Below are positions 1 through 5,428 of a DNA stretch of 6,856 nt, in pieces (position 1 is the first letter of the stretch; the number at the start of each line of letters is the position of its first letter). The position numbers were made by a program, and so were the translations under genes. Source of the stretch: Candidatus Altarchaeales archaeon (GTDB lineage: Archaea; Altiarchaeota; Altiarchaeia; IMC4; QMZM01); NCBI GenBank assembly GCA_003663115.1, contig QMZJ01000067.1, forward strand, positions 1-6,856, read 5' to 3'. The notes under the pieces are model-generated. The model had not been told where the DNA came from and did not search any database. It saw only the letters and a program-made list of their open reading frames with translations.

Positions 1-122
1 GATAAAAGAAGTTGCCGAAGGCAAATCTGGGCGAGTGGTAGCGAGCCACATATCCTCCTGTTAGCAGACCAGAAGGGCAAGGTTGCGAAGCAACCGCAGA
101 GTCGTGGACGAAGGGCGCTCCG
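1..122. other. GC-rich hairpin cluster, non-coding, open at the left edge
   Basis: This stretch is about 56% GC, whereas sampled lines of the genes to its right are 27-35% GC. It holds three compact stem-loops: TTGCCGAAGGCAA (12-24, 5-bp stem, GAA loop), GTGGTAGCGAGCCAC (35-49, 4-5 bp stem) and GGTTGCGAAGCAACC (81-95, perfect 6-bp stem, GAA loop). On the minus strand the first and third have TTC loops. I see no credible protein and no tRNA cloverleaf. It begins right after the desulfoferrodoxin stop, so it could lie in that transcript's 3' region. A dispersed repeat, a structured RNA or an intron fragment are all possible; the family is not recognised. Confidence 0.4.
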
Positions 123-125
123 AAT

Positions 126-449
126 TTATGATTTCCACAAACCATGGATATTACAGTATTCTCTTGCGGTAATATTTTCTGCTCTAATTTCAAATTCAGC
201 AATTACCTCTATCCATTCTATGTAATGATTCTCTTCCATGGGATGTGGAATTGAACCAACTTTGACCCTTACGCCTGTTTCTGTTTTTTCAATTACTGGA
301 ACATGCTTTTCCTTTCCAACATCTTCTGTTTTTTCTGCAAGCAATTTCATTGGCTGACCACAACAGACGAGCTGACCTGCACCAGCATGCAGAACCTCAA
401 TTATGTTTCCGCAGACGTTGCATTTGTAAATTTGTCTTTGTTCTGTCAT
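126..449 (-). CDS. dfx: desulfoferrodoxin (superoxide reductase), internally shortened
   Basis: A two-iron superoxide reductase of the cytoplasm, which reduces superoxide to peroxide without releasing oxygen. The N-terminal desulforedoxin domain has the Fe(Cys)4 ligands C10, C13, C29 and C30. The catalytic domain carries the E47-K48-H49 motif, H69, H75, then C99 and H102 in the C-terminal REYCNIHG motif, so all five centre-II ligands are present. In the family the last two ligands sit near 116 and 119. Here the segment between WIEVIA (79-84) and EFEIRA (85-90) has lost about 17 residues, normally two strands and a loop of the beta sandwich. The reading frame is intact. GGAAGTGAT lies just before the ATG, in the last codons of ogg and the 13-bp gap, so the gene is probably co-transcribed with ogg. 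Identity is secure; activity of the shortened fold is not. Confidence 0.93.
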   Translation of the reverse strand: MTEQRQIYKCNVCGNIIEVLHAGAGQLVCCGQPMKLLAEKTEDVGKEKHVPVIEKTETGVRVKVGSIPHPMEENHYIEWIEVIAEFEIRAENITAREYCNIHGLWKS

Positions 450-462
450 ATTATCACTTCCT

Positions 463-1089
463 TTATTTCAAAATTTTTCCTGTTTCAATATACCAGAGAT
501 ATAAATCCAGTCTCGCAGGACTAATGTTTAGTTTTTCTGAAAGCTCCTTTAGTATCTTTTCAATTTCCAAATATTTTTTCTTTCCTAAGGTTTTTGGTTT
601 TTTGATCAATTCAAATTTTGTTAACAGATCAATTATATGAAAATCTATTATTCCAACATTTTCAAAGCCCATATTGCGAAGGAAATGGCTTGCTTCCTTA
701 TAGCCGATGCCCTTTATATTTTTCACAAGCCATTCCCTTATTTCCTGCTCATTCCTCTGGTTCAGTATTTTTCTAATAAGGTTTTTTCTTTTTCTTGCTT
801 CGACAATATACCTGGCCCTTGTGTTGGGAAACCTGTAACCAAGGTCTTTAAGCTTCTTTGCTATTTGTTTTTCTGTCATTCTCAAAAAACCATCCCCCAT
901 CTCCTCCTGAATCTTTATAGATCTTTCTGCATTGAAGTTTGCAGTAAGTATACAGAAACAAAGCTCCTTAAAGATATCATCCGCTGACTCTGTTCTTTTT
1001 GATCGAAATTCCCTGATACGCAGGTCAACTACTCTTTTAACCTCAGGTTTTTTGCTTATATTTTTAACAAGTTTTATAAGCTCTCCCAT
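463..1089 (-). CDS. ogg: N-glycosylase/DNA lyase, archaeal Ogg2 type (8-oxoguanine repair)
   Basis: A base-excision repair enzyme that removes 8-oxoguanine and nicks the abasic site. The 208 residues match the usual length of archaeal Ogg2 proteins such as the Methanocaldococcus jannaschii enzyme. The helix-hairpin-helix is at about 121-140 (KNIKGIGYKEASHFLRN). K131 is the expected Schiff-base lysine and D149 in GIIDFHI the GPD-loop aspartate. The C-terminus PARLDLYLWYIETGKILK ends in lysine (K208); the C-terminal lysine of the M. jannaschii enzyme is reported to help recognise 8-oxoguanine. GAAGGTAAT precedes the ATG by about 9 nt. It follows rubrerythrin by 71 bp and precedes desulfoferrodoxin by 13 bp, all on the minus strand, so repair of oxidised DNA is coupled in position to peroxide and superoxide removal. 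Codons are strongly AT-rich. Confidence 0.92.
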   Translation of the reverse strand: MGELIKLVKNISKKPEVKRVVDLRIREFRSKRTESADDIFKELCFCILTANFNAERSIKIQEEMGDGFLRMTEKQIAKKLKDLGYRFPNTRARYIVEARKRKNLIRKILNQRNEQEIREWLVKNIKGIGYKEASHFLRNMGFENVGIIDFHIIDLLTKFELIKKPKTLGKKKYLEIEKILKELSEKLNISPARLDLYLWYIETGKILK

Positions 1090-1160
1090 TTAAACATTAT
1101 TACCTTCAATTCAAAAATAGTTTTTAGAGCACTGCATGATGGCTACTGATGAATCTCATT

Positions 1161-1745
1161 TCAATACTCTTCACACTTAACTTGGTAGAAACTTTTAGGA
1201 TGGTCACAGGAAGGACACTTTTCTGGCGGTTCTTTCCCAAGATGAACATAACCGCATTCTCGGCAAACCCACCAGACCTCTTTTTCTTTTTTGAACACTG
1301 TTCCTGCTTCGACCTCTTTTAAGAGTTTCTTATACCTTTCTTCGTGATGTTCTTCGGCTTTGGCAATAGCTCTTAAACGCTCAGCAATTTCAGGGAAACC
1401 TTCTTTTTCAGCAACATCAGCAAATTCTGGATACATTTTTGTGTGCTCGTAGTTTTCACCGGAAATTGCCGCTTTTAAATTCTCGACTGTAGTGCCAAGT
1501 ATTGTTGGTGCTGCCACTTCAACCTTAATTTCATCTAATTTTTCATCACTTTTCTTTTTCAGTTCGTTAATTAACTTAAACAACCAGCTTGCATGTTCTT
1601 TTTCGTTTTCTGCTGTAATAAGGAAAACCCCTGCAATCTGTTCAAATCCTTCTTTTTTGGCAATCTTGGAATAAAAAGTATACCTATTCCTTGCCTGACT
1701 TTCGCCGATAAAGGCTTTTACTAGATTTTCAATTGTTTTTTTCAT
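1161..1745 (-). CDS. rbr: rubrerythrin
   Basis: A cytoplasmic peroxidase that reduces hydrogen peroxide to water with electrons passed through a rubredoxin centre. The N-terminal four-helix ferritin-like domain (about 1-145) carries the di-iron ligands E15 (GESQARNRY), E48 and H51 (EKEH), E97 and E100 (GENYEH), and E131 and H134 (EEHH). The C-terminal rubredoxin domain (about 155-194) has C161, C164, C177 and C180. At 194 residues it is full length for the classical form. The minus-strand sequence GAGAGGAGGT (1753-1762), an almost full match to the 16S anti-Shine-Dalgarno sequence, lies a few bases before the ATG and settles the start. It is the first gene of the stress module. I found no convincing TATA box upstream, where sequence passes into decayed mobile-element DNA, so its promoter may have been altered. 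Confidence 0.96.
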   Translation of the reverse strand: MKKTIENLVKAFIGESQARNRYTFYSKIAKKEGFEQIAGVFLITAENEKEHASWLFKLINELKKKSDEKLDEIKVEVAAPTILGTTVENLKAAISGENYEHTKMYPEFADVAEKEGFPEIAERLRAIAKAEEHHEERYKKLLKEVEAGTVFKKEKEVWWVCRECGYVHLGKEPPEKCPSCDHPKSFYQVKCEEY

Positions 1746-2179
1746 GGTTTTTACCTCCTCTCAATTTAGTTTAACCCCCGACCTTTAGTTATTAGGTTTT
1801 CTATCCTTAAAGCCTTCATAGGTTTTCTGGCACCATTACCCCCCCCCGGACAGCACCTCTGCCTTTCCGAGCTCTATCCCGTAGATCTTCGATAAAAGGA
1901 CTCCTCCGCACGTGTGGTCTGTCTACATCCGGGAGGTTCTGCAAGATGCCAAACGTTTTTCTCTATTTGCTCTTCCACATTTCATAGACCCTCCGGATGG
2001 AACTTCCCGTTGGGTAATGATTGCTATCTTTCCGGCCCATTTCTCCTTGAATTCAACCTTTTTACCCTTAGATAACGATTAGTATGTTTTTTTGCCCCTC
2101 TATCTTGAGTGCCAGATCTTCGTAGATTTAGTGGAGCGATAAAGGCGACTCGTGAGTTTCTCATCATCTATGGAATAAA
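1746..2179. other. gene-free stretch upstream of rubrerythrin, decayed DNA
   Basis: Apart from the rubrerythrin ribosome binding site, these 434 bases hold no intact gene. A run of nine C (1839-1847) lies here. Broken minus-strand reading frames between about 1850 and 2070 may be transposase debris and are listed separately. The right end leads into the plus-strand transposase remnant, whose N-terminal half is missing. Confidence 0.6.
1850..2070 (-). pseudogene. possible transposase scrap, heavily frameshifted
   Basis: Joining minus-strand frames gives, in order, KEKWAGKIAIITQREVPS, then VYEMWKSK one base out of phase, then IEK, then TFGIL and DVDRPHVRRSPFIEDL. The order resembles the C-terminal catalytic end of IS4-like transposases: a strand carrying an I-I-T-like segment, then a Y-x-M-W-K-S-K helix leading to an acidic I-E-K position, then an R-P-x-x-V-R segment. 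At least two frameshifts and a deletion must be assumed. This is pattern recognition from memory, and frame-joining can create false similarity, so the call is tentative. Confidence 0.25.
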
Positions 2180-2882
2180 ATGCCTTATAGAGATATAGAC
2201 AGTCCAGAGAACGCAAGACCATACAACAAAGAGACGCTCTATGTTAAAGACGGCAATACGTCAATTGCTGGCGAGGATGTCCATTACGTGCTTTACTATG
2301 ACAAAAAGAGGCTGCAGATGAATTAAATAGCTTCTACAAGCGTCTTTTTGAGATAGAGGAAGCATTACAGGGAAAGAGAATCCGTGAGGGAGTGGACATA
2401 GATGGGTTGGTTAAAGAGACTGCTGGGAAACATATGCCCTGTATCAGATGGGGTGTTGAAAACAGGACCATATGGGTGAAGCGTAAGGTTAAAGTTATTT
2501 CAGAGGTGTTAGAGAGGCAAGGTAAAACCATTTTGATTTCCAGCAAAAAACTTAGGTGGGATGAAATGCTGGATTACTATCGTTCTAAAAATGATGTGGA
2601 TATGGCGTTCAGGGTGATGAAGGATGATCTGGAGGGTTACCTCTGAGAACACATGGCCCGGAGACGACGAAATCTTCAGGTAATTTCCTGTCTGCGGTGC
2701 TTCACTCTAAAATAAGGTCACTGCTTAGGGAGAGCAAGCTTCGGATGTCGCTTCAGGATATTCTCTTGGAGCTCAGTAAGATCGGGAAGGTCGTTTTGCG
2801 AGATGGGGCTACCTTGACGACAGAGATAAGCAAGAAGCAGAGGGATATAATAAAAGCACTTAGGATCAGGTACAAAACATAA
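2180..2882 (+). pseudogene. IS1634/IS4-type DDE transposase, C-terminal remnant with two frameshifts
   Basis: Three consecutive plus-strand frames make one transposase C-terminus. Frame 2 (2180-2326) reads KDGNTSIAGEDVHYVLYYDK. Frame 1 (about 2314-2646) reads ADELNSFYKRLFEIEEAL and continues to DYYRSKNDVDMAFRVMKDDL. Frame 3 (about 2643-2882) reads LRTHGPETTK and then LLLELSKIGKVVL. Adding one base near 2312 and one near 2641 restores a continuous protein. The IS4-type signature Y-(2)-R/K-(3)-E-(6)-K is present with exact spacing at codons 2578, 2587, 2599 and 2620, but the catalytic Glu position is Asp (GAT). About 235 codons remain of a protein that is usually around 500; the N-terminus with the first two catalytic Asp is gone. 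The element is dead. No terminal inverted repeats were identified. Confidence 0.8.
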
Positions 2883-3340
2883 ATCGGAATTTTAGGGGTA
2901 ATAATCGGATTACTCTACTCGGGCATAGACAGAATTCTTGCCGCAAGGATGCGGTCTAGGGTTGGCCCCCCTGTAATTCTTTTGTACCTGCCATTCGCTT
3001 TGAACCATTGTTCCAGGTGATCTAATCCTGATTCTCTACCTGTTGATAATCCATGCATTGTGTGAGGTTATTAGCGGGTTCTCTTCCGGATCCCATTATG
3101 CATGGGTTGGAGCACAGAGAGAAATGATGATGAGTTACGAATTTCCCTTGGTCATCACCATAATCTCAATCAATTCAAACGGTAATCAATAATCCGGGTG
3201 GATATCAGGGGTGTATTGGGATCCCCCGGGTTGTCTACACATACTGGATTATATCTGTTTTGGTTTCCTTATTTGGACTGCTGACAGGGATAGATATACC
3301 AATAAATCAGATATCACGGTCTGCGATCCTTGAACCATAA
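2883..3340 (+). pseudogene. energy-converting hydrogenase membrane subunit remnant (EchB/HycD/NuoH-like)
   Basis: In frame 3, immediately after the transposase stop, the translation contains SGIDRILAARMRSRVGPP, the conserved cytoplasmic loop of the EchB/HycD/MbhM branch of the NuoH family (GPP rather than the GP-N of complex I). Frame 1 from 3019 gives GDLILILYLL and then SGSHYAWVGAQREMMM and SYEFPLVI, the other signature of the family, and stops at 3190-3192. Frame 2 continues with a hydrophobic stretch (YWIISVLVSLFGLL) to a stop at 3338-3340; its place in the family is unclear. About 60-70 residues that should separate the two signatures are missing, and at least one or two frameshifts are needed. 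The initiator methionine and the C-terminal half are absent. In life this subunit couples group 4 [NiFe]-hydrogenase or Mrp-type complexes to ion transport. No other hydrogenase gene is in the window. Confidence 0.75.
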
Positions 3341-3601
3341 TCTCTCACCCCCGGAGGTCTCCATTTTACGAATCTTCATCAGCTCCCCGAGTTCCGATTT
3401 TATATCCTCCAATATTTTTTCATCTCTCGATATTAGATACTCCGAAATCTTACTATCTGCCCCACAGATTATTCTCCGGAGAGCATCGTCCAGTGGATAT
3501 CGCTCGCAGAATTTAGTACATATATCCTGTAATTTCCTCAGATCACCACCCTCAATTGTCTCCAATATATCCCCGATTACGTGATGGCTGGCTAGGACCA
3601 T
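3314..3601 (-). CDS. unknown 95-residue protein coupled to the GcvH-like gene
   Basis: I do not recognise this family. The start chosen is the ATG at 3601-3599, which shares its A with the TAA stop of the upstream gcvH-like gene (TAATG), a usual sign of translational coupling. A start at 3634 would give 106 residues and a 34-nt overlap and has no better ribosome binding site. The protein is soluble and probably mostly helical, with no signal peptide or membrane segment. It begins MVLASHHVIGDILETIEGGD and has three cysteines: C28 and C32 spaced C-x3-C (ICTKFC) and C46 (RIICGAD). The C-terminus is charged (ERLWFKDRRP). The tight overlap suggests it works with, or is dosed with, the lipoyl carrier. 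Its 3' end overlaps the hydrogenase pseudogene on the other strand by 27 bp. Confidence 0.7.
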   Translation of the reverse strand: MVLASHHVIGDILETIEGGDLRKLQDICTKFCERYPLDDALRRIICGADSKISEYLISRDEKILEDIKSELGELMKIRKMETSGGERLWFKDRRP

Positions 3602-4014
3602 TATTTGTGCTTCGCTATCTCTCCTTTCAGCCACTCGATAGCGGCATCTCCCCGCATCAAATTCTTCAATTCGTCGGGATTACTCATCTCTATCTCAAAG
3701 ATCCAACCTTCCCCATACGGATCCTTATTTATCAGGGTGGGATCATCATAGAGCCTTTCATTCGTACTCTTTACCGTCCCTGAAACGGGAGCAAAGATTT
3801 TTCCGACCCACTTTCCGGTCTCTATGGTACCCACCTCCGCATCCTGATCTACTTGATCGCCATCAAATGGCATCTCCACATAACTTATTTCTCCGGCCAT
3901 TTTCTGTGCAAAATCGATAAGCCCAACCCTGGCGATATTTCCATCTACCCTGGCCCACATGAACTCCTTGTGGTAATATAGATCATCCGGCATCTCATAT
4001 CCTTCTACGTTCAT
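3601..4014 (-). CDS. gcvH: GcvH-like lipoyl carrier protein
   Basis: A glycine-cleavage H-type protein whose lipoyl arm shuttles intermediates between enzymes. From the ATG at 4014 it is 137 residues. The fold is recognisable from GNIARVGLIDFAQKMAGEIS (about 25-44), the lipoylation hairpin GTIETGKWVGKIFAPVSGTV (about 62-81), LINKDPYGEGW (about 95-105) and a C-terminal helix. The modified lysine should be K68. The usual context is E-S-V-K-A; here it is E-T-G-K-W, which points to a non-standard H-protein subgroup. Starting three codons upstream at GTG (4023) is possible, but that GTG is part of TGTGAT, a good Shine-Dalgarno match 4 nt before the ATG. No gcvT, gcvP or lipoate ligase gene is in the window, so a role in glycine cleavage is not shown. 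It is followed by the unknown gene through TAATG. Confidence 0.9.
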   Translation of the reverse strand: MNVEGYEMPDDLYYHKEFMWARVDGNIARVGLIDFAQKMAGEISYVEMPFDGDQVDQDAEVGTIETGKWVGKIFAPVSGTVKSTNERLYDDPTLINKDPYGEGWIFEIEMSNPDELKNLMRGDAAIEWLKGEIAKHK

Positions 4015-4028
4015 TTTTATCACATTTG

Positions 4029-4056
4029 TAATGATAATTATAATTATTAATCATTA
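4029..4056. promoter_or_regulatory. AT-rich palindrome, candidate operator at the gcvH start region
   Basis: A perfect 14-bp palindrome ATAATTATAATTAT (4034-4047) sits inside a wider inverted repeat, TAATGAT (4029-4035) and ATCATTA (4050-4056). It covers the predicted transcription start, about 25 nt from the TATA box, where an archaeal repressor could block transcription. AT-rich DNA produces such symmetry easily, so this is a candidate only. Confidence 0.35.
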
Positions 4057-4064
4057 TATATAAA
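4053..4064 (-). promoter_or_regulatory. TATA box for the gcvH-like operon
   Basis: On the minus strand this reads TTTATATATAAT, close to the ideal archaeal TATA box. Its centre near 4058 predicts a transcription start near 4033, leaving a leader of about 10-20 nt before the start codon. It lies only 2 bp outside the left inverted repeat of the MITE-like element. Confidence 0.6.
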
Positions 4065-4066
4065 TC

Positions 4067-4368
4067 ATATAGACCTGTGCAAAATTAAATGAGAGACACT
4101 AGCGGAATCTCTTCAACAACCACGGTCTCTTGTACCTCTTTCCCGTACTCCCCGGAGCTCTATCGATCACCGGTAGAAGAAAGTTTCTCTAAATGGGCTC
4201 TAAGCCCTCTCTTACCTATTCCAGCAAGCACTTACACCAATAACCTTACTATCGGCACGTTCCATAACCCCTGCCTCTCCGCCCTGGTTGCCCCGGTACG
4301 ATCGATTTATTTATCACCATTCGCCACTTCATACTTTTCGGCGTGCGGGGATTTTGCACATCCTATAT
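4067..4368. mobile_element. MITE-like or decayed IS element bounded by inverted repeats
   Basis: The left end reads ATATAGACCTGTGCAAAAT (4067-4085). The right end read inward on the minus strand is ATATAGGATGTGCAAAAT (4368-4351). They share ATATAG and TGTGCAAAAT, differing only in a 2-3 base spacer. The roughly 300 bp between has no convincing gene: the plus frame 4089-4370 is Ser/Pro-rich and looks like an antisense shadow, and the minus frames carry stops. Ends with TTTGCAAAA-like cores occur in some IS5-type elements (recollection, not checked). Target duplication cannot be read because the flanks are ATATA on both sides. A 10-bp inverted match alone could be chance; the second 6-bp block makes that less likely. 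Confidence 0.42.
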
Positions 4369-4376
4369 AAAATAAA

Positions 4377-5261
4377 TCAGAGATTCCTTAGATAAATCCT
4401 GTGCCTTCCCAGCCTCCCTCCGTAATTTCCGGCAGATATCTTCATGATCCCCTCTACCTCTCTGACGCTTTCTATTGCCCTTTTCATCGCTTTCTTTACA
4501 ACCTCTAATGAAATTCCATTGATCACGATCTCTGGAATTGATTCAACGCCATCGGGAACTCTTGAATCCTCGATTTTGCCTCTCAGGGTGGGACAGTAAG
4601 GATGGTTAGTGGTCGGGCCAATTTCGGGGTAATTGGTCTCGACCTTCGACCCAGCCGAACATATGTCAAATGATGTGATTGCCCCTTCAACCTCCGAAAT
4701 GGCATCAACGGCTTTATCACCGGCATCTAAAGCCGTATCTATGCTGTCGCAAAAAAACCAGATATTGCCACCCATTATCCCCTTTCCATAGCTCAGATTC
4801 CTCTCGATTAGAAACTCGCCCATCATTAAAGGGATGTTGATCATCTCCCTATCGAATCTCCTTTCAACAAACTCATAACCATCACCGCAGTGTCCGACCT
4901 TATCCATGATATCGATCTTTTCATCGGAATCAAACCAGTCAAAAACCCTTGTGGTGGGGACTACTAAAATGCCCTGTCTTATCCTCTTTCCAAGCTCATA
5001 CTCCAGTTTTCCTTTCGCTTTCCCCCCATAGTTAACCCAGATCTGGATAATCGCCCCTTTTCTCCCATCGGGTGTCTCCTCCTCAGACAGAAATCTCTCA
5101 ACACCCCCCTCGGACTCATTAAAAACGGTACAGGGTAGTGATGTAGAACCAAAAGCCGCCTTCCTCAATCTTTTATCGTCCCGGGCAGTTATCAACAGCC
5201 TTGAGAATAGACCGTCGAATGCCTCGCAATAAGTGTTTTCTATCTCTATTGGAAATTCCAT
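4377..5261 (-). CDS. ftr: formylmethanofuran:tetrahydromethanopterin N-formyltransferase
   Basis: Transfers the formyl group between methanofuran and tetrahydromethanopterin, the second step of CO2 reduction in methanogenesis or a late step of C1 oxidation when reversed; cytoplasmic. At 294 residues it is full length for the family (about 297). Family landmarks occur in order: GGVERFLSEEETPDGRKG (52-69), VPTTRVF (101-107), CGDGYEF (125-131), INIPLMMGEF (141-150), GIMGGN (161-166), SAGSKVETN (202-210), CPTLRGK (223-229), EIVINGIS (244-251) and the C-terminal KISAGNYGGRLGRHRIYL (274-291). Some usually conserved stretches are changed (for example GGNIWFF for GGNFFIM), so it may be a divergent or second copy. 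There is no ribosome binding site before the ATG, which fits a leaderless mRNA. It stands alone, divergent from lysA. T-rich TTTATTTTATATAGG just past the stop may end transcription. Confidence 0.95.
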   Translation of the reverse strand: MEFPIEIENTYCEAFDGLFSRLLITARDDKRLRKAAFGSTSLPCTVFNESEGGVERFLSEEETPDGRKGAIIQIWVNYGGKAKGKLEYELGKRIRQGILVVPTTRVFDWFDSDEKIDIMDKVGHCGDGYEFVERRFDREMINIPLMMGEFLIERNLSYGKGIMGGNIWFFCDSIDTALDAGDKAVDAISEVEGAITSFDICSAGSKVETNYPEIGPTTNHPYCPTLRGKIEDSRVPDGVESIPEIVINGISLEVVKKAMKRAIESVREVEGIMKISAGNYGGRLGRHRIYLRNL

Positions 5262-5282
5262 AGATATTTATTGAATTGGATG

Positions 5283-5290
5283 AAGATAAA
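5283..5290 (-). promoter_or_regulatory. candidate TATA box for ftr, leaderless start
   Basis: The minus strand reads TTTATCTT with its centre about 26 nt before the ftr ATG. In archaea transcription begins about 25 nt downstream of the TATA centre, so the mRNA would start at or next to the ATG. This agrees with the absence of a ribosome binding site. The match to consensus is moderate. Confidence 0.4.
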
Positions 5291-5381
5291 TGTTGTGCCG
5301 AGTAAATCGTGATTTCGGTGATTTGTGTGGAGATGAAATAAAGCCCATCTGAGGTGGTAAAACCCAGGTGGTGAGTCTGTA

Positions 5382-5397
5382 GCAGTATGGCAGTATG
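5382..5397. repeat. short tandem repeat in the ftr-lysA divergent region
   Basis: GCAGTATG occurs twice in tandem. Nearby, AGGTGGT also occurs twice (5352-5358 and 5366-5372). They lie in the 200-bp region shared by two divergent promoters and could be regulator contact points, though short repeats like these also arise by chance. Confidence 0.3.
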
Positions 5398-5420
5398 CAG
5401 GAAGGAGCCGAGGTAGGTAG

Positions 5421-5428
5421 GATATAAA
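5421..5428 (+). promoter_or_regulatory. candidate TATA box for lysA
   Basis: GATATAAA is centred about 25 nt before 5450, which would start the mRNA at the lysA Shine-Dalgarno sequence and leave a leader of about 14 nt. A moderate match; position is the main argument. Confidence 0.35.

Noticed and set aside
1..125. Possible tRNA suggested by stem-loops
   Set aside because: The stems do not assemble into a cloverleaf; there is no T-arm GTTCRAATC motif and no acceptor pairing.
637..987. 116-residue plus-strand frame
   Set aside because: It is antisense to ogg, whose catalytic motifs are plainly on the minus strand.
4086..4350. Minus-strand frame through the inverted-repeat block ending in a VVVEEIPLV-like segment, possible decayed gene
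   Set aside because: It contains three stops in about 90 codons, close to random expectation, and I could not match it to any family.
4089..4370. 93-residue open frame on the plus strand, rich in Ser, Thr and Pro
   Set aside because: It lies inside the inverted-repeat block, has no ribosome binding site, and its composition is typical of an antisense shadow. No known domain is visible.
3301..4381. The 11-mer AATAAATCAGA occurs at 3301-3311 and 4371-4381, near the 3' ends of two minus-strand genes
   Set aside because: About ten 11-base matches are expected by chance in a window of this size, so a shared termination signal is not supported.
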